The notes: generated by a model not told the origin, from the sequence alone. A stretch of 64,000 bases of DNA from Edwardsiella tarda ATCC 15947 = NBRC 105688 (GCF_003113495.2 NZ_CP084506.1:496001-560000); one strand, 5' to 3'. Positions 27,720-36,047 are shown, counted from the stretch's first letter. Made by a program: numbers and translations.

Positions 27720-28640
27720 TTAGGCCGGTTCGTCGCGTGGCGGCCAGAAACGCTCACCGGCGGCGATGCGCGCCGCCAGGCGTTGCCAGAAGGCCTCGGC
27801 GCGTTGGTGCAGACGAGCGCGGTTACGGTACAGGCGGATCTGGTAGGGCACGCACCAGCGTTGGCGATCCACCGCCACCAGGCGGCCCTCGGCCAGCTCC
27901 GCGTGGATCTGGCAGTCGGCCAGCCAGGTCAGCCCGTGGCCGCGTAGCGCCATCTGGCGGTGTAGGTCACACAGTGAGGCCTCGAACACCGGTTGAGCCG
28001 CAAACGGATGCTGTGGCATTAGCCGTTCGACCATGCGCGCGCTGTAGGAGTCTGGCGTGTAGCGTAGCACCGGCACCGCTTGTTCGCCCGGCGTAAAGCG
28101 TACTCTGCCGTCGGGGCCGGGGGCGCCGACCAGCAACATCGCGCCGTGGCCGAGTAGTAGATTGTCGAAAGGGGGCTGTAACAGGGCGTGGCTGTCGAAG
28201 CCCAGAAGGAAGTCGCTGGCACCTTCGATCAAGGCCTCGACGGCGAAGTCGACACGCAGGATGTCGACGGCGAAAGGCAAGGGGGTGGCCTCGTCGGCGC
28301 CGACCGCCGCCACCAGATCGAGTAGAAAGGGCGAAGAGAGGGAGTGTGGGGCGCTGAAGCGTATCGGATGGAGCAGAACCGGCGGGCGTCCCTGCAGACT
28401 ATTTAACCCCTCGCGCCATTGGGTCACCATGGCGTGGGCCAGTAAGCGGAACTGATAGCCGGCCGGTGTCAGCGTGACGGGGGTGGTGCTGCGATCGACC
28501 AATTGTTGCCCCACGCTCTCTTCCAATGCCCGGATATGGCGCCCGAAGGCGGGCTGCGTAATATGACGGCTGGCGGCGGCGCGGGAAAAATTACGCAACT
28601 CCGCCAGTGCCAGAAAGTCTTCCAGCCACCCCATCTCCAT
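27720..28640 (-). CDS. LysR-family regulator, HypT/YjiE-like
   Basis: This 306-residue protein opens MEMGWLEDFLALAELRNFSRAAASRHITQPAFGRHIRALEESVG, the pattern of E. coli HypT (YjiE), and has similar landmarks later (SFxAHSLS-like APHSLSSPFLL; effector region ADFLLGFDSHALLQPPFD; HRQMALRGHGLTWLADCQIHAEL). HypT is a hypochlorite-responsive regulator that works through methionine oxidation; whether this protein senses the same is unknown. It is placed upstream of the amidohydrolase/DcuC pair on the same strand, so it probably regulates that pair. GGGAGAG precedes ATG 28640. Confidence 0.8.
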   Translation of the reverse strand: MEMGWLEDFLALAELRNFSRAAASRHITQPAFGRHIRALEESVGQQLVDRSTTPVTLTPAGYQFRLLAHAMVTQWREGLNSLQGRPPVLLHPIRFSAPHSLSSPFLLDLVAAVGADEATPLPFAVDILRVDFAVEALIEGASDFLLGFDSHALLQPPFDNLLLGHGAMLLVGAPGPDGRVRFTPGEQAVPVLRYTPDSYSARMVERLMPQHPFAAQPVFEASLCDLHRQMALRGHGLTWLADCQIHAELAEGRLVAVDRQRWCVPYQIRLYRNRARLHQRAEAFWQRLAARIAAGERFWPPRDEPA

Positions 28641-29011
28641 TGCGCTCTCCCCCCTCGTTAACCTCGTCTCTCGTCGCGCTATCCTGCCTGTCGGGCAGGT
28701 GGTATGACAACCCCGCCGTACCGATTCTAACCCGTTCTCGACGAGATGCGTTGGGGAAAAATAATTCGCGAGATGAATACCGACATAAACACATCGGTAT
28801 TTACGATGTAATTAAGCTGTTCAATGCGAACTATTTGGTGATCACAAGCGCAGAATTGTATCTCTGGTAAATGAATTAACGGAAATGTGAGGCATGCACT
28901 GCCTACTTATCCGATAGCTAAAATAAGATGTCATACAGAAATTAATGCAATTACTTATTTGTCCAGACCAAAAGTAACACATATTCAACCAATATCAGGG
29001 AGCCTTGCTAT
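28641..29011. other. Divergent promoter region (LysR / TRAP operon)
   Basis: These 371 bases separate the minus-strand LysR gene from the plus-strand TRAP transporter. The half next to the TRAP genes (28800-28990) is AT-rich. No clear operator or RNA structure was recognised. TCAGGGAGCCTT before ATG 29012 is the ribosome-binding region of dctP. Confidence 0.5.
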
Positions 29012-29998
29012 ATGAAACTGAAAACTTTTTCCCGTCATATCCTCTGTGCAGCGGTGCTTTCTCTGATCGCGGGTGGCGTGCAGGCGGCTGAGAAGGTGAC
29101 GTTGAAGCTGGCGCATAATCTGGAGCGCAGCCACGTGGTACATCAGGCCTTCGAGCAGATGGCGAAAGAGGTACAACAACTTTCTAACGGCACCATGCGT
29201 ATTCGCATCTACCCCAGCAGCCAGATGGGGAGCGCGCGTGAGACCTTAGAACTGTTGCAGAACGGGGCGCTGGATATGACGAAAGGCTCCGCCAGCGATC
29301 TGGAATCCTTCGATAACGTGTATGCCATTTATAATATGCCGTACCTGTTTAAGGATCAGCAGCACTTTAATAACGTCGTTTACGGTCCGGTCGGCAAAGA
29401 GATCATGGACTCGACCAAGGATAAGGGCTTCTTCTCTATGGCCGCCTATGTCGCCGGTACGCGTAGCTTCTACGCCAAGAAGCCGATCACCTCACCGGCC
29501 GATCTGAAGGGGATGAAGATCCGCGTCCAGGCCAGCCCGACCACCATCAAGATGATCGAGCTGATGGGTGGCTCACCGACGCCGATCTCCTTCGGCGAGG
29601 TATACACCGCGATGCAGCAGGGTGTGGTGGATGGCGCCGAGAATAACGTACCGTCCTGGGTACAGACCCGCCATATCGAAATCGCTAACGTCCTCTCTGA
29701 AGACGAACATGCCTCGATTCCGGATTACCTGGTTATCGCCACCAAGACCTGGGAGAAGTTGACGCCGGAGCAGCAGGCGATCCTGACCAAGGCCGCGCGT
29801 GACTCCGAAGTGTATCAGCAGAAGCTGTGGGATCAGGTCGATGCCGAATCTCGTGCTCAGGCGAAAGCGATGGGCGCCAGCATTGTTAGCGTCGATAAGG
29901 CCCCGTTCCGTGCCGCCGTTCAGCCGCTGTATGACGAGTTCCGTAAGGATCCGAAGCAGGCTGCCCTGTTGGACAAGTTCGAAGCCGCCGCGCAGTAA
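29012..29998 (+). CDS. dctP: TRAP transporter substrate-binding protein DctP
   Basis: This periplasmic receptor of a tripartite ATP-independent transporter has 328 residues. It has a signal peptide (AVLSLIAGGVQA, cleavage near residue 25), then VTLKLAHNLERSHVVHQAFEQMAKEV, and the ligand region with the family's conserved arginine in GMKIRVQASPT, followed by GGSPTPISFGEVYTAMQQGVVDGAENN. This is the DctP branch that binds organic acids such as C4-dicarboxylates, sugar acids or sialic acid. No catabolic enzyme lies in the operon, so the ligand is not resolved. Confidence 0.93.
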   Translation: MKLKTFSRHILCAAVLSLIAGGVQAAEKVTLKLAHNLERSHVVHQAFEQMAKEVQQLSNGTMRIRIYPSSQMGSARETLELLQNGALDMTKGSASDLESFDNVYAIYNMPYLFKDQQHFNNVVYGPVGKEIMDSTKDKGFFSMAAYVAGTRSFYAKKPITSPADLKGMKIRVQASPTTIKMIELMGGSPTPISFGEVYTAMQQGVVDGAENNVPSWVQTRHIEIANVLSEDEHASIPDYLVIATKTWEKLTPEQQAILTKAARDSEVYQQKLWDQVDAESRAQAKAMGASIVSVDKAPFRAAVQPLYDEFRKDPKQAALLDKFEAAAQ

Positions 29999-30064
29999 TC
30001 AGGCCGTTATGCGCGGGCACATCCGTTGTCCGCGCCGTTTCATCCCGCTATTTGGATAGACCGT

Positions 30065-30568
30065 ATGATTCTCGATCGGATCAAAAAAATCGTCGACCGC
30101 TGCATCGCCTCGTTTGCGGTGGTGGTGATGGTGGCGTTGGTGGCCTGTGTCGTCTGGCAGGTATTCAGCCGTTATGTGCTTAGTCAGCCCAGTACCCTGA
30201 CCGATGAGCTGGCGCGTTTTCTGATGATTTGGGTTGGCCTGCTGGGTGCCGCCTACACCGTGGGCGCGCAGCGCCACCTGTCCATCGATCTGCTGGCCAT
30301 GTCGGTTCGAGCCCGCACTCAGGCCATGCTGAGCGTGTTGGTGAATCTGCTGGTGATGGTGTTCTCCTTCCTGGTCATGATCGTCGGTGGGCGGATGTTG
30401 ATCGACAAGACGCTGGCGACGGCGCAGCTGTCGGCGGCGATGCAGATCCCGATGGGGTACGTCTACTTCATTCTGCCGCTGAGCGGCGCCATCATCATCT
30501 TTTATAACCTCTATTTCGTCGCCCATGGCATCAAGAAACTGACCGGCCAGCAAGGAGTGAGTCACTGA
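30065..30568 (+). CDS. dctQ: TRAP transporter small membrane subunit DctQ
   Basis: This 167-residue integral protein has four predicted helices. It shows the usual DctQ marks: VWQVFSRYVLSQPSTLTDELARFLMIWVGLLGAAYTVG (the conserved E-L-A-R and W-x-G-x-L/A blocks). The start at ATG 30065 is chosen over an upstream in-frame ATG at 30026 because the protein then begins at the first helix region. The stop overlaps the dctM ATG (TGATG), so translation is coupled. Confidence 0.92.
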   Translation: MILDRIKKIVDRCIASFAVVVMVALVACVVWQVFSRYVLSQPSTLTDELARFLMIWVGLLGAAYTVGAQRHLSIDLLAMSVRARTQAMLSVLVNLLVMVFSFLVMIVGGRMLIDKTLATAQLSAAMQIPMGYVYFILPLSGAIIIFYNLYFVAHGIKKLTGQQGVSH

Positions 30569-31869
30569 TGGATAGCTATATTGCCTTGACCCTGTTCGGT
30601 AGCTTCTTCTTCCTGGTGTTTGTCGGCGTCCCGATCTCTTTCTCTATTGGTATCGCCACCTTCGCCTCGATGTTGCTGATGTTCCCTTGGGAGATCGCCA
30701 CCATCACCGTGGCACAGCGCCTGGCCAATGGGTTGGATAACTTTGCGTTGCTGGCGATCCCATTCTTTATCTTTGCCGGTACGCTGATGAATAGCGGCGG
30801 TATCGCCATCCGTTTGATCAACTTGGCTCAGGTGATGGTCGGGCGTGTGCCAGGCTCCTTGGGGCATGTTAACGTGCTGGCGAACATGATGTTTGGCTCC
30901 ATCTCTGGCTCCGCCGTGGCGGCGGCGGCGGCGGTGGGGGGCACCCTGCATCCGATCCAGACGCGGGAAGGCTATGATCCGGCCTTCTCCACGGCGGTGA
31001 ACGTCTCCTCCTGTATCACCGGTCTGTTGATTCCGCCCTCTAACGTATTGATCGTCTTCTCTCTGACGGCCGGTGGTGTCTCCGTGGCCTCGCTGTTCCT
31101 GGCGGGGTATCTGCCGGGGATCCTGATGGGGCTGTCGATCATGGTGGTGTGCGCCTTTATCGCCAAGTCGCGTAACTATCCGGTTAGCGCGCGCCCGACG
31201 CTGCGTCAGGCGGGGAAGGCCTTCTGGGACGCCTGGCCGAGTCTGCTGTTGGTGTTTATCGTGATGGGCGGCATCCTGGGTGGGGTGTTTACCGCGACCG
31301 AGGCTTCGGCGATCGCCGTGGTGTACACCTTCGTGTTGTCGGTGCTGATCTATCGTGAGGTGAAGTGGCGCGATCTGCCGAAGCTGATCCTGGAGTCGGT
31401 GGTGACGACGTCGATCGTGTTGCTGCTGATCGGTTTCTCCGTCGGTATGTCCTGGGCGATGACCAACGCCGATATCCCCTACATGATCAGCGATGCGTTG
31501 ATGGGGATCTCCGAGAATCCGCTTATCATCCTGTTGCTGATCAACATCGTGTTGCTGATCGTCGGTATCTTCATGGATATGACGCCGGCGGTGCTGATCT
31601 TCACACCGATCTTCCTGCCCATCGCGCAGGAGTTGGGGATGGATCCGGTCCACTTCGGCATCATGATGGTGGCTAACCTGTGTATCGGTCTGCTGACGCC
31701 GCCAGTGGGGAGTGCCCTGTTCGTCGGCTGCTCCATCTCTGGGGTGAAGATCCAGCAACTGATCAAGCCGTTGCTGCCCTTCTACCTGGCGTTGATTGCC
31801 TCACTGATGCTGATCACCTACATCCCGCAGATTTCGCTGTTCGTACCGCGCCTGTTTGGTCTGATGTAA
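30568..31869 (+). CDS. dctM: TRAP transporter large membrane subunit DctM
   Basis: This 433-residue channel subunit of the TRAP transporter has about 12 helices. Family motifs are visible: ALLAIPFFIFAGTLMNSGGIA, GSISGSAVAAAAAVGGTLHP, GLLIPPSNVLIVFSLTAGGVSVASLFLAGYLPGILMG, and PPVGSALFVGCSISGVKI near the C-terminus. It couples sodium or proton entry to uptake of the DctP ligand. It is followed by a strong terminator. Confidence 0.95.
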   Translation: MDSYIALTLFGSFFFLVFVGVPISFSIGIATFASMLLMFPWEIATITVAQRLANGLDNFALLAIPFFIFAGTLMNSGGIAIRLINLAQVMVGRVPGSLGHVNVLANMMFGSISGSAVAAAAAVGGTLHPIQTREGYDPAFSTAVNVSSCITGLLIPPSNVLIVFSLTAGGVSVASLFLAGYLPGILMGLSIMVVCAFIAKSRNYPVSARPTLRQAGKAFWDAWPSLLLVFIVMGGILGGVFTATEASAIAVVYTFVLSVLIYREVKWRDLPKLILESVVTTSIVLLLIGFSVGMSWAMTNADIPYMISDALMGISENPLIILLLINIVLLIVGIFMDMTPAVLIFTPIFLPIAQELGMDPVHFGIMMVANLCIGLLTPPVGSALFVGCSISGVKIQQLIKPLLPFYLALIASLMLITYIPQISLFVPRLFGLM

Positions 31870-31890
31870 GCCAGACAGAGTACCAACATA

Positions 31891-31916
31891 AGGCAGAGCA
31901 TGGCTCTGCCTTTTTT
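31891..31916 (+). terminator. Rho-independent terminator of the TRAP operon
   Basis: AGGCAGAGC-AT-GGCTCTGCC hairpin is followed by TTTTTTA, 22 bases after the dctM stop. Confidence 0.92.
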
Positions 31917-31928
31917 ATTGTCAGCTTT

Positions 31929-32540
31929 AAACCACCTCCTCGGGAGGTGGTGATTGTCCCTGTGAGGCTATAGCCTGAAGGAAGCCCATGCCAGAAAATT
32001 CCAGCTTACTCACCACAAGTAAGAAGGAAATCACTGACATGAGCAGTTATAGAAGTTCAGCACATGTATTCTGGCGTTGCAAATATCACTTGGTGTGGAC
32101 GCCAAAGTATCGCTACAAGGTTTTAACAGGGACGGTAGGTAAAGAGCTTTATCGCTCAGTTTATATACTTTGCAATATGAAAGATTGTGAGGTACTTGAA
32201 TTGAATGTTCAGACAGACCATGTTCATCTTGTCGTGATGATCCCACCGAAACTCTCGATCTCAACGCTGATGGGCGTCCTGAAAGGGCGCACAGCTATTC
32301 GTCTCTACAACAAGTTTCCGCATATACGAAAGAAGCTGTGGGGTAATCATTTTTGGGCGAGGGGATACTTTGCAGACACAGTTGGAGTGAACGAAGAAAT
32401 TATCAGACGCTACGTGAGGCATCAGGATAAGAAAGATCAAGAATACGAGCAGCAAATGGCGTTATTACAGGATTAAAACGAACAAGGCCCCCTTTTAGGG
32501 GGCCCCATTTAAAGCCACCTCTTCAAGAGGTGGATTTTTA
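31929..32540 (+). mobile_element. IS200/IS605-family insertion sequence
   Basis: This is an intact Y1-transposase element of about 0.6 kb. The left end has a hairpin at 31931-31951 (ACCACCTCC / GGAGGTGGT) and the right end a similar one at 32515-32533 (CCACCTCT / AGAGGTGG), the subterminal structures recognised by TnpA. A second hairpin at 32486-32504 (GGCCCCC / GGGGGCC) lies just after the transposase gene. There is no terminal inverted repeat pair or target duplication, as expected for single-strand transposition. The exact cleavage sites cannot be fixed, so both ends are approximate. Base composition inside is clearly lower in GC than the flanks. Confidence 0.88.
32039..32476 (+). CDS. tnpA: IS200-type Y1 transposase TnpA
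   Basis: This 145-residue HUH single-strand transposase has the HUH motif QTDHVHLVV with His61 and His63, and the catalytic tyrosine Tyr125 in EEIIRRYVRHQ. The opening SSAHVFWRCKYHLVWTPKYRYKVL and the EYEQQMALLQD end are typical of enteric IS200-like proteins. The start is ATG 32039, with AAGGAA upstream. All catalytic residues are present and the frame is complete, so the protein is probably active. No tnpB-like gene accompanies it. Confidence 0.95.
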   Translation: MSSYRSSAHVFWRCKYHLVWTPKYRYKVLTGTVGKELYRSVYILCNMKDCEVLELNVQTDHVHLVVMIPPKLSISTLMGVLKGRTAIRLYNKFPHIRKKLWGNHFWARGYFADTVGVNEEIIRRYVRHQDKKDQEYEQQMALLQD

Positions 32541-32860
32541 CTGCGCCCCGTTATTTGCGCCTCGGGCGAGGTGAGGGATCATCTCGCTGGGGCCTGTAAC
32601 CTGGCGCGCTAGCAGAGGATTCAGTAAAACCGGCGACTCAATTCGGTATAGCAGAGCGTTACTCCCTGATAGCTCACAAAAAGTAGATTTCTTCGTACGG
32701 TGAATTGCATCGTCTGGCGTCTGTGAGATAATTATTTGGCCGGTGAGGTTCGGCTAAAATCTCACTGTGTGCTTCCCGATTCTGACAGATTGGGGCCAGA
32801 AAGCAGAGCGGCTCTCCCCCTCTGCTTTCGCTTTTTTCCCCACGGTGATGTGCGACGTTG
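32541..32860. other. Gap between the insertion sequence and the hexamer repeat
   Basis: No gene, terminator or RNA was recognised in these 320 bases. The frames open here do not resemble proteins and run into the repeat. Confidence 0.5.
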
Positions 32861-32968
32861 CCTCTGCCTCTGCCTCTGCCTCTGCCTCTGCCTCTGCCTC
32901 TGCCTCTGCCTCTGCCTCTGCCTCTGCCTCTGCCTCTGCCTCTGCCTCTGCCTCTGCCTCTGCCTCTG
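32861..32968. repeat. CCTCTG hexanucleotide tandem repeat, 18 copies
   Basis: There are eighteen perfect copies of CCTCTG (108 bases). The array is pure, which suggests recent slippage. It ends about 90 bases upstream of the promoter-like elements of the phospho-beta-glucosidase gene. Because the unit is 6 bp, long meaningless open frames arise on both strands (Leu-Cys, Ser-Ala and Arg-Gln dipeptide repeats). Confidence 0.98.
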
Positions 32969-33035
32969 CTTTTCGCGCGTTAGGCTATCGATCGGCCCGA
33001 TATATCGCCACTCGGCTGAACTCTCCCTTATGATA

Positions 33036-33060
33036 GAAACCGGTTTCAGAAACCGGTTGC
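33036..33060 (+). promoter_or_regulatory. Double LacI/GalR-type operator upstream of phospho-beta-glucosidase
   Basis: A perfect palindrome GAAACCGGTTTC (33036-33047) is followed one base later by a near copy, GAAACCGGTTGC (33049-33060). The core matches the site bound by AscG, the E. coli repressor of beta-glucoside genes, as I recall it (TGAAACCGGTTTCA). Downstream promoter elements are TTGCAG (33057-33062) and TATACT (33081-33086) with an 18-base spacer, so the second operator overlaps the -35 element, a repressor arrangement. Confidence 0.7.
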
Positions 33061-33144
33061 AGTTATTTTTTCGCAGCGCGTATACTGACGCTATGGTGCG
33101 CCGTTTGGCGGCGTGTGGAGCGTAGTAGCGAAGGGAGAGTGGCG

Positions 33145-34545
33145 ATGGGATTTCCAGCAGATTTCTTATGGGGGGCGGCGACGGCGGCTTACCAGGTGGA
33201 GGGGGCACACGATGTTGATGGCAAGGGGCTTTCGATATGGGATGTCTATGCTCATCAACCCGGAACGACCTATCAGGGGAGCAATGGGGATGTGGCCGCC
33301 GATCACTATCATCGTTTTCGAGAGGATGTGGCGTTGATGGCCGAGCTGGGAATGACTTCATACCGCTTCTCCCTCTCTTGGCCGCGCCTGCTGCCGGAGG
33401 GAACCGGACGCGTCAACGAGGCGGGTGTCGCCTTCTACAACCAGCTGATCGATACGCTGTTGCAACATAACATCCGGCCGATGATCACCCTGTACCACTG
33501 GGATCTACCGCAGGCGCTACAGGATCGCTTCGGTGGTTGGGCGGATCGGCGCATTGTCGATGCCTTCGACGAGTATGCGCGTCTGTGTTATGCCCGCTTC
33601 GGCGATCGCGTCGATCTCTGGTCGACCTTTAACGAGACCATCGTCTTTATCGGTATGGGCTACGTTACCGGTCAGCATCCTCCCGCGCTGAAAGAGACTA
33701 AAACCGCTATTCAGGCGTGCCATCATGTGTTCCTGGCCAACGCGCGAGCGGTGAAAAGCTTCCGCGAGTTGGAGGTAGCCGGCCAGATCGGCTTCGTCAA
33801 TGTGATGCAACCCAACGATCCCATCAGCCAACGGCCAGAGGATTTGCGTGCCTGTGCGTTGGCCGAGGGGATCTACACCCACTGGCTGTTCGATCCGGTG
33901 CTGAAGGGGGAGTACCCGGTGGAGCTGTTGGCGATGGCTCAGCAGGCTTTCGGCGTGCCACAGTTCGCGCCAGGCGATGCCGAGCTGCTACGGGAGAATA
34001 TCGTCGATTTTATCGGGCTGAACTACTACAAACGCGAGATGATCGCCGCTAACGAGGAGATTCAAGGCTTCGATCTCAATACCAGCGGTGAGAAGGGGAG
34101 CAGCGGGGGAATGGGCTTTAAGGGATTATTTAAGATCGTGCGTAATCCTGACGGCGTTTATTCCGATTGGGATTGGGAGATCTATCCGCAGGGGCTGACG
34201 GAGGCGATCGCCCGTATTCGTCGGCGTTATGGCGAGATCCCTATCTACATCACCGAAAATGGCCTCGGCGCCAAGGATCCGATCGTCGCGGGTGAGATCG
34301 CCGATCAGGCGCGTATCGACTATTTACGCGACCATATCGCGGCGTTGGAGCAGGCCATCGCCGAGGGGGCTGATGTTCGTGGCTACTATCCCTGGTCGTT
34401 TATCGATCTGCTCTCATGGCTGAATGGCTATCAGAAGCAGTATGGCTTCGTCTATGTCGATCGTCAGCAGGATCTGGCCCGGCGTAAGAAGCGTAGCTTT
34501 TACTGGTATCAGCAAGTGATTCGCAGCAACGGCGCCGAGCGCTAA
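33145..34545 (+). CDS. GH1 6-phospho-beta-glucosidase
   Basis: This cytoplasmic enzyme hydrolyses 6-phosphorylated beta-glucosides (for example cellobiose, arbutin or salicin phosphates) delivered by a PTS. It has 466 residues. GH1 marks: FPADFLWGAATAAYQVEGA at the N-terminus, the acid/base in STFNET (Glu near 166), the nucleophile in YITENGLG (Glu near 371), and SWLNGYQKQYGFVYVD near 423, whose Ser, Lys and Tyr are the phosphate-binding residues of 6-phospho-glycosidases. No PTS permease gene is in the window. The start is ATG 33145 with AAGGGAGAG upstream. Confidence 0.9.
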   Translation: MGFPADFLWGAATAAYQVEGAHDVDGKGLSIWDVYAHQPGTTYQGSNGDVAADHYHRFREDVALMAELGMTSYRFSLSWPRLLPEGTGRVNEAGVAFYNQLIDTLLQHNIRPMITLYHWDLPQALQDRFGGWADRRIVDAFDEYARLCYARFGDRVDLWSTFNETIVFIGMGYVTGQHPPALKETKTAIQACHHVFLANARAVKSFRELEVAGQIGFVNVMQPNDPISQRPEDLRACALAEGIYTHWLFDPVLKGEYPVELLAMAQQAFGVPQFAPGDAELLRENIVDFIGLNYYKREMIAANEEIQGFDLNTSGEKGSSGGMGFKGLFKIVRNPDGVYSDWDWEIYPQGLTEAIARIRRRYGEIPIYITENGLGAKDPIVAGEIADQARIDYLRDHIAALEQAIAEGADVRGYYPWSFIDLLSWLNGYQKQYGFVYVDRQQDLARRKKRSFYWYQQVIRSNGAER

Positions 34546-34716
34546 TTCGCTCTGCTGGGCGGTCTGGCTGACGGCCCGCCGCCTGCTTATCTTCGCCATA
34601 TGGCTGGTTTTTCCCGCGTCAGCGTTTATGATGAAGGCAGGGTGCCGCCATGAGGCGGCTGTCTGGCGGATAATTGGCGAACGATTACCGCCGTTAGGCG
34701 TGATGTAGCGATAACG

Positions 34717-35166
34717 ATGAACAAACGGTTTAGGCGTCTCGTTGGCCTGTTTCTGCCCTTGGCGCTATTGGCGGCGGGTGCGCTGTGGTGGGGGCCCGGC
34801 GCGGCACAGAATAATCCGGCGGCGCAGGCTTCGATCAGCCAACTGACGCGTCAGGAGCGAGTGGTGGCCTATCTGCAGGCGCATCGGCAGCTACCGGATT
34901 ACTATATTACCAAGCGCCAGGCGCGTGCCGCCGGTTGGGATCCGGCTAAAGGTAACCTGTGCCAGGTCTTGCCTGGGCGCGCCATCGGTGGCGATCGCTT
35001 CGCCAACCGTGAGGGGCGTCTACCCCAACAGGCGGATCGCATCTGGCGTGAGGCGGATGTGAATTATCGCTGTGGCCGCCGCCAGGCGGATCGCGTGTTA
35101 TATTCCAATGACGGTCTGATCTATGTCACCCGTGATCACTATCGACACTTTATCCGTATGGAGTGA
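34717..35166 (+). CDS. Secreted barnase-type ribonuclease
   Basis: This guanyl-preferring RNase of the barnase/binase (N1/T1) family has 149 residues. A signal sequence or membrane anchor (RLVGLFLPLALLAAGALWW) is followed by a barnase domain from about residue 45: VVAYLQAHRQLPDYYITKRQA, GGDRFANREGRLP, WREADVNY, ADRVLYSNDGLIYVTRDHY. Catalytic residues are in place: Lys66, Glu112, Arg126 and His141 correspond to barnase Lys27, Glu73, Arg87 and His102. Two cysteines (82 and 118) are absent from Bacillus barnase and could form a disulfide in the periplasm. The barstar gene follows 5 bases later. Confidence 0.93.
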   Translation: MNKRFRRLVGLFLPLALLAAGALWWGPGAAQNNPAAQASISQLTRQERVVAYLQAHRQLPDYYITKRQARAAGWDPAKGNLCQVLPGRAIGGDRFANREGRLPQQADRIWREADVNYRCGRRQADRVLYSNDGLIYVTRDHYRHFIRME

Positions 35167-35171
35167 TCGCT

Positions 35172-35450
35172 ATGCAAAAAGTCCAATTTGATTTTAACCA
35201 GATAACCGATTTAGCGGCCTTCTATCGCCAATTCTCGCATGTCTTCGCCTTGTCGTCGGCGTTCGGCGCCAATCTTGACGCGTTATGGGATGTGGTGACT
35301 GGCGATATCGCGATGCCGTTGGAGATCGACTTTATCAACTTCGATGCTGGCAAGAAGCGGCGTTTTGCTGCGCTGGTGCTGCTGTTTGAGGCGGCGGAGG
35401 CGGAGTTAGAGGGCGAGTTACGCTTTAATACTTACGATAAGGCGGCCTGA
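35172..35450 (+). CDS. Barstar-family RNase inhibitor
   Basis: This 92-residue cytoplasmic inhibitor of the upstream RNase has the barstar core helix SSAFGANLDALWDVVTGDI, in which the two aspartates of LDALWD match barstar Asp35 and Asp39 that block the barnase active site. The start is ATG 35172, 8 bases from GGAG that overlaps the end of the RNase gene; an upstream in-frame ATG at 35163 has no ribosome site. Cotranscription and coupled translation ensure that the inhibitor is present before the enzyme is exported. Confidence 0.92.
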   Translation: MQKVQFDFNQITDLAAFYRQFSHVFALSSAFGANLDALWDVVTGDIAMPLEIDFINFDAGKKRRFAALVLLFEAAEAELEGELRFNTYDKAA

Positions 35451-35492
35451 GTACGCTACCGCCGACCAACTGGCCGGCGGGCGTGTCTATCA

Positions 35493-36047
35493 TTACTCGT
35501 TCTCTTCGGCCAGAACGCGCAGATACTGGAAGATTTGGCGTGCCGATTTCGGTGGCTTGTTTCCCTCACGCTCCTTCTTCGCGTTACGGATCAAGGCGCG
35601 TAGTTGCTGGCGATCGGCCTGCGGATAGAGGTTAATCACCTCGGTGATCGCCAGGTCGCCGTCGTCAATCAAACGGTCGCGCAGTTGTTCCAGTTTATGG
35701 AACAGGGCGACTTGCTGGTTGTGGCGGTTCTTCAGCTTATCCAACGCGGTCTGAATCGGTTCGGGGTCGCGTTGACGCAGCAGTTTGCCGATCAACTGTA
35801 GTTGGCGACGACGCCCCTCTTTCTTGATGCGTTGGGCCAGCTCGATCGCGGCGCGCAGATCTTCATCCAGCGGAATGCGATCCAAGGCATTTTTCCCGAG
35901 ATCGACCAGTTCGGCGCCCAGGTCCTTTAGGGCTTCGGCATCGCGTTTGATTTCGCTTTTGCTGACCCAGATGATCTCGTCATCATCGTCGTTTTCTTCC
36001 TGGCCGGGGATCTCGTCCAGCCACTCTTCGTCTGGATGTTTATGCAT
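35493..36047 (-). CDS. darP: DarP (YjgA), dual-action ribosomal maturation protein
   Basis: This 184-residue protein associates with late 50S ribosomal precursors. The highly acidic opening ([41 protein letters not shown]) is typical of DUF615/YjgA. The rest is helical with [18 protein letters not shown] and the C-terminal [13 protein letters not shown]. The start is at ATG 36047 after AAGGAAACTGCC. It is convergent with barstar. In E. coli yjgA lies next to pmbA, divergently transcribed; here an H-NS paralogue separates the two. Confidence 0.93.
   Translation of the reverse strand: MHKHPDEEWLDEIPGQEENDDDDEIIWVSKSEIKRDAEALKDLGAELVDLGKNALDRIPLDEDLRAAIELAQRIKKEGRRRQLQLIGKLLRQRDPEPIQTALDKLKNRHNQQVALFHKLEQLRDRLIDDGDLAITEVINLYPQADRQQLRALIRNAKKEREGNKPPKSARQIFQYLRVLAEENE

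Noticed and set aside
30562..31758. 398-codon minus-strand frame
   Set aside because: Antisense to dctM; low-complexity His/Gln/Asp-rich translation without homology.
32762..33361. 199-codon minus-strand frame with an Arg-Gln repeat, and matching plus-strand frames with Leu-Cys and Ser-Ala repeats
   Set aside because: All arise from the CCTCTG array; none has a ribosome site or features outside the repeat.
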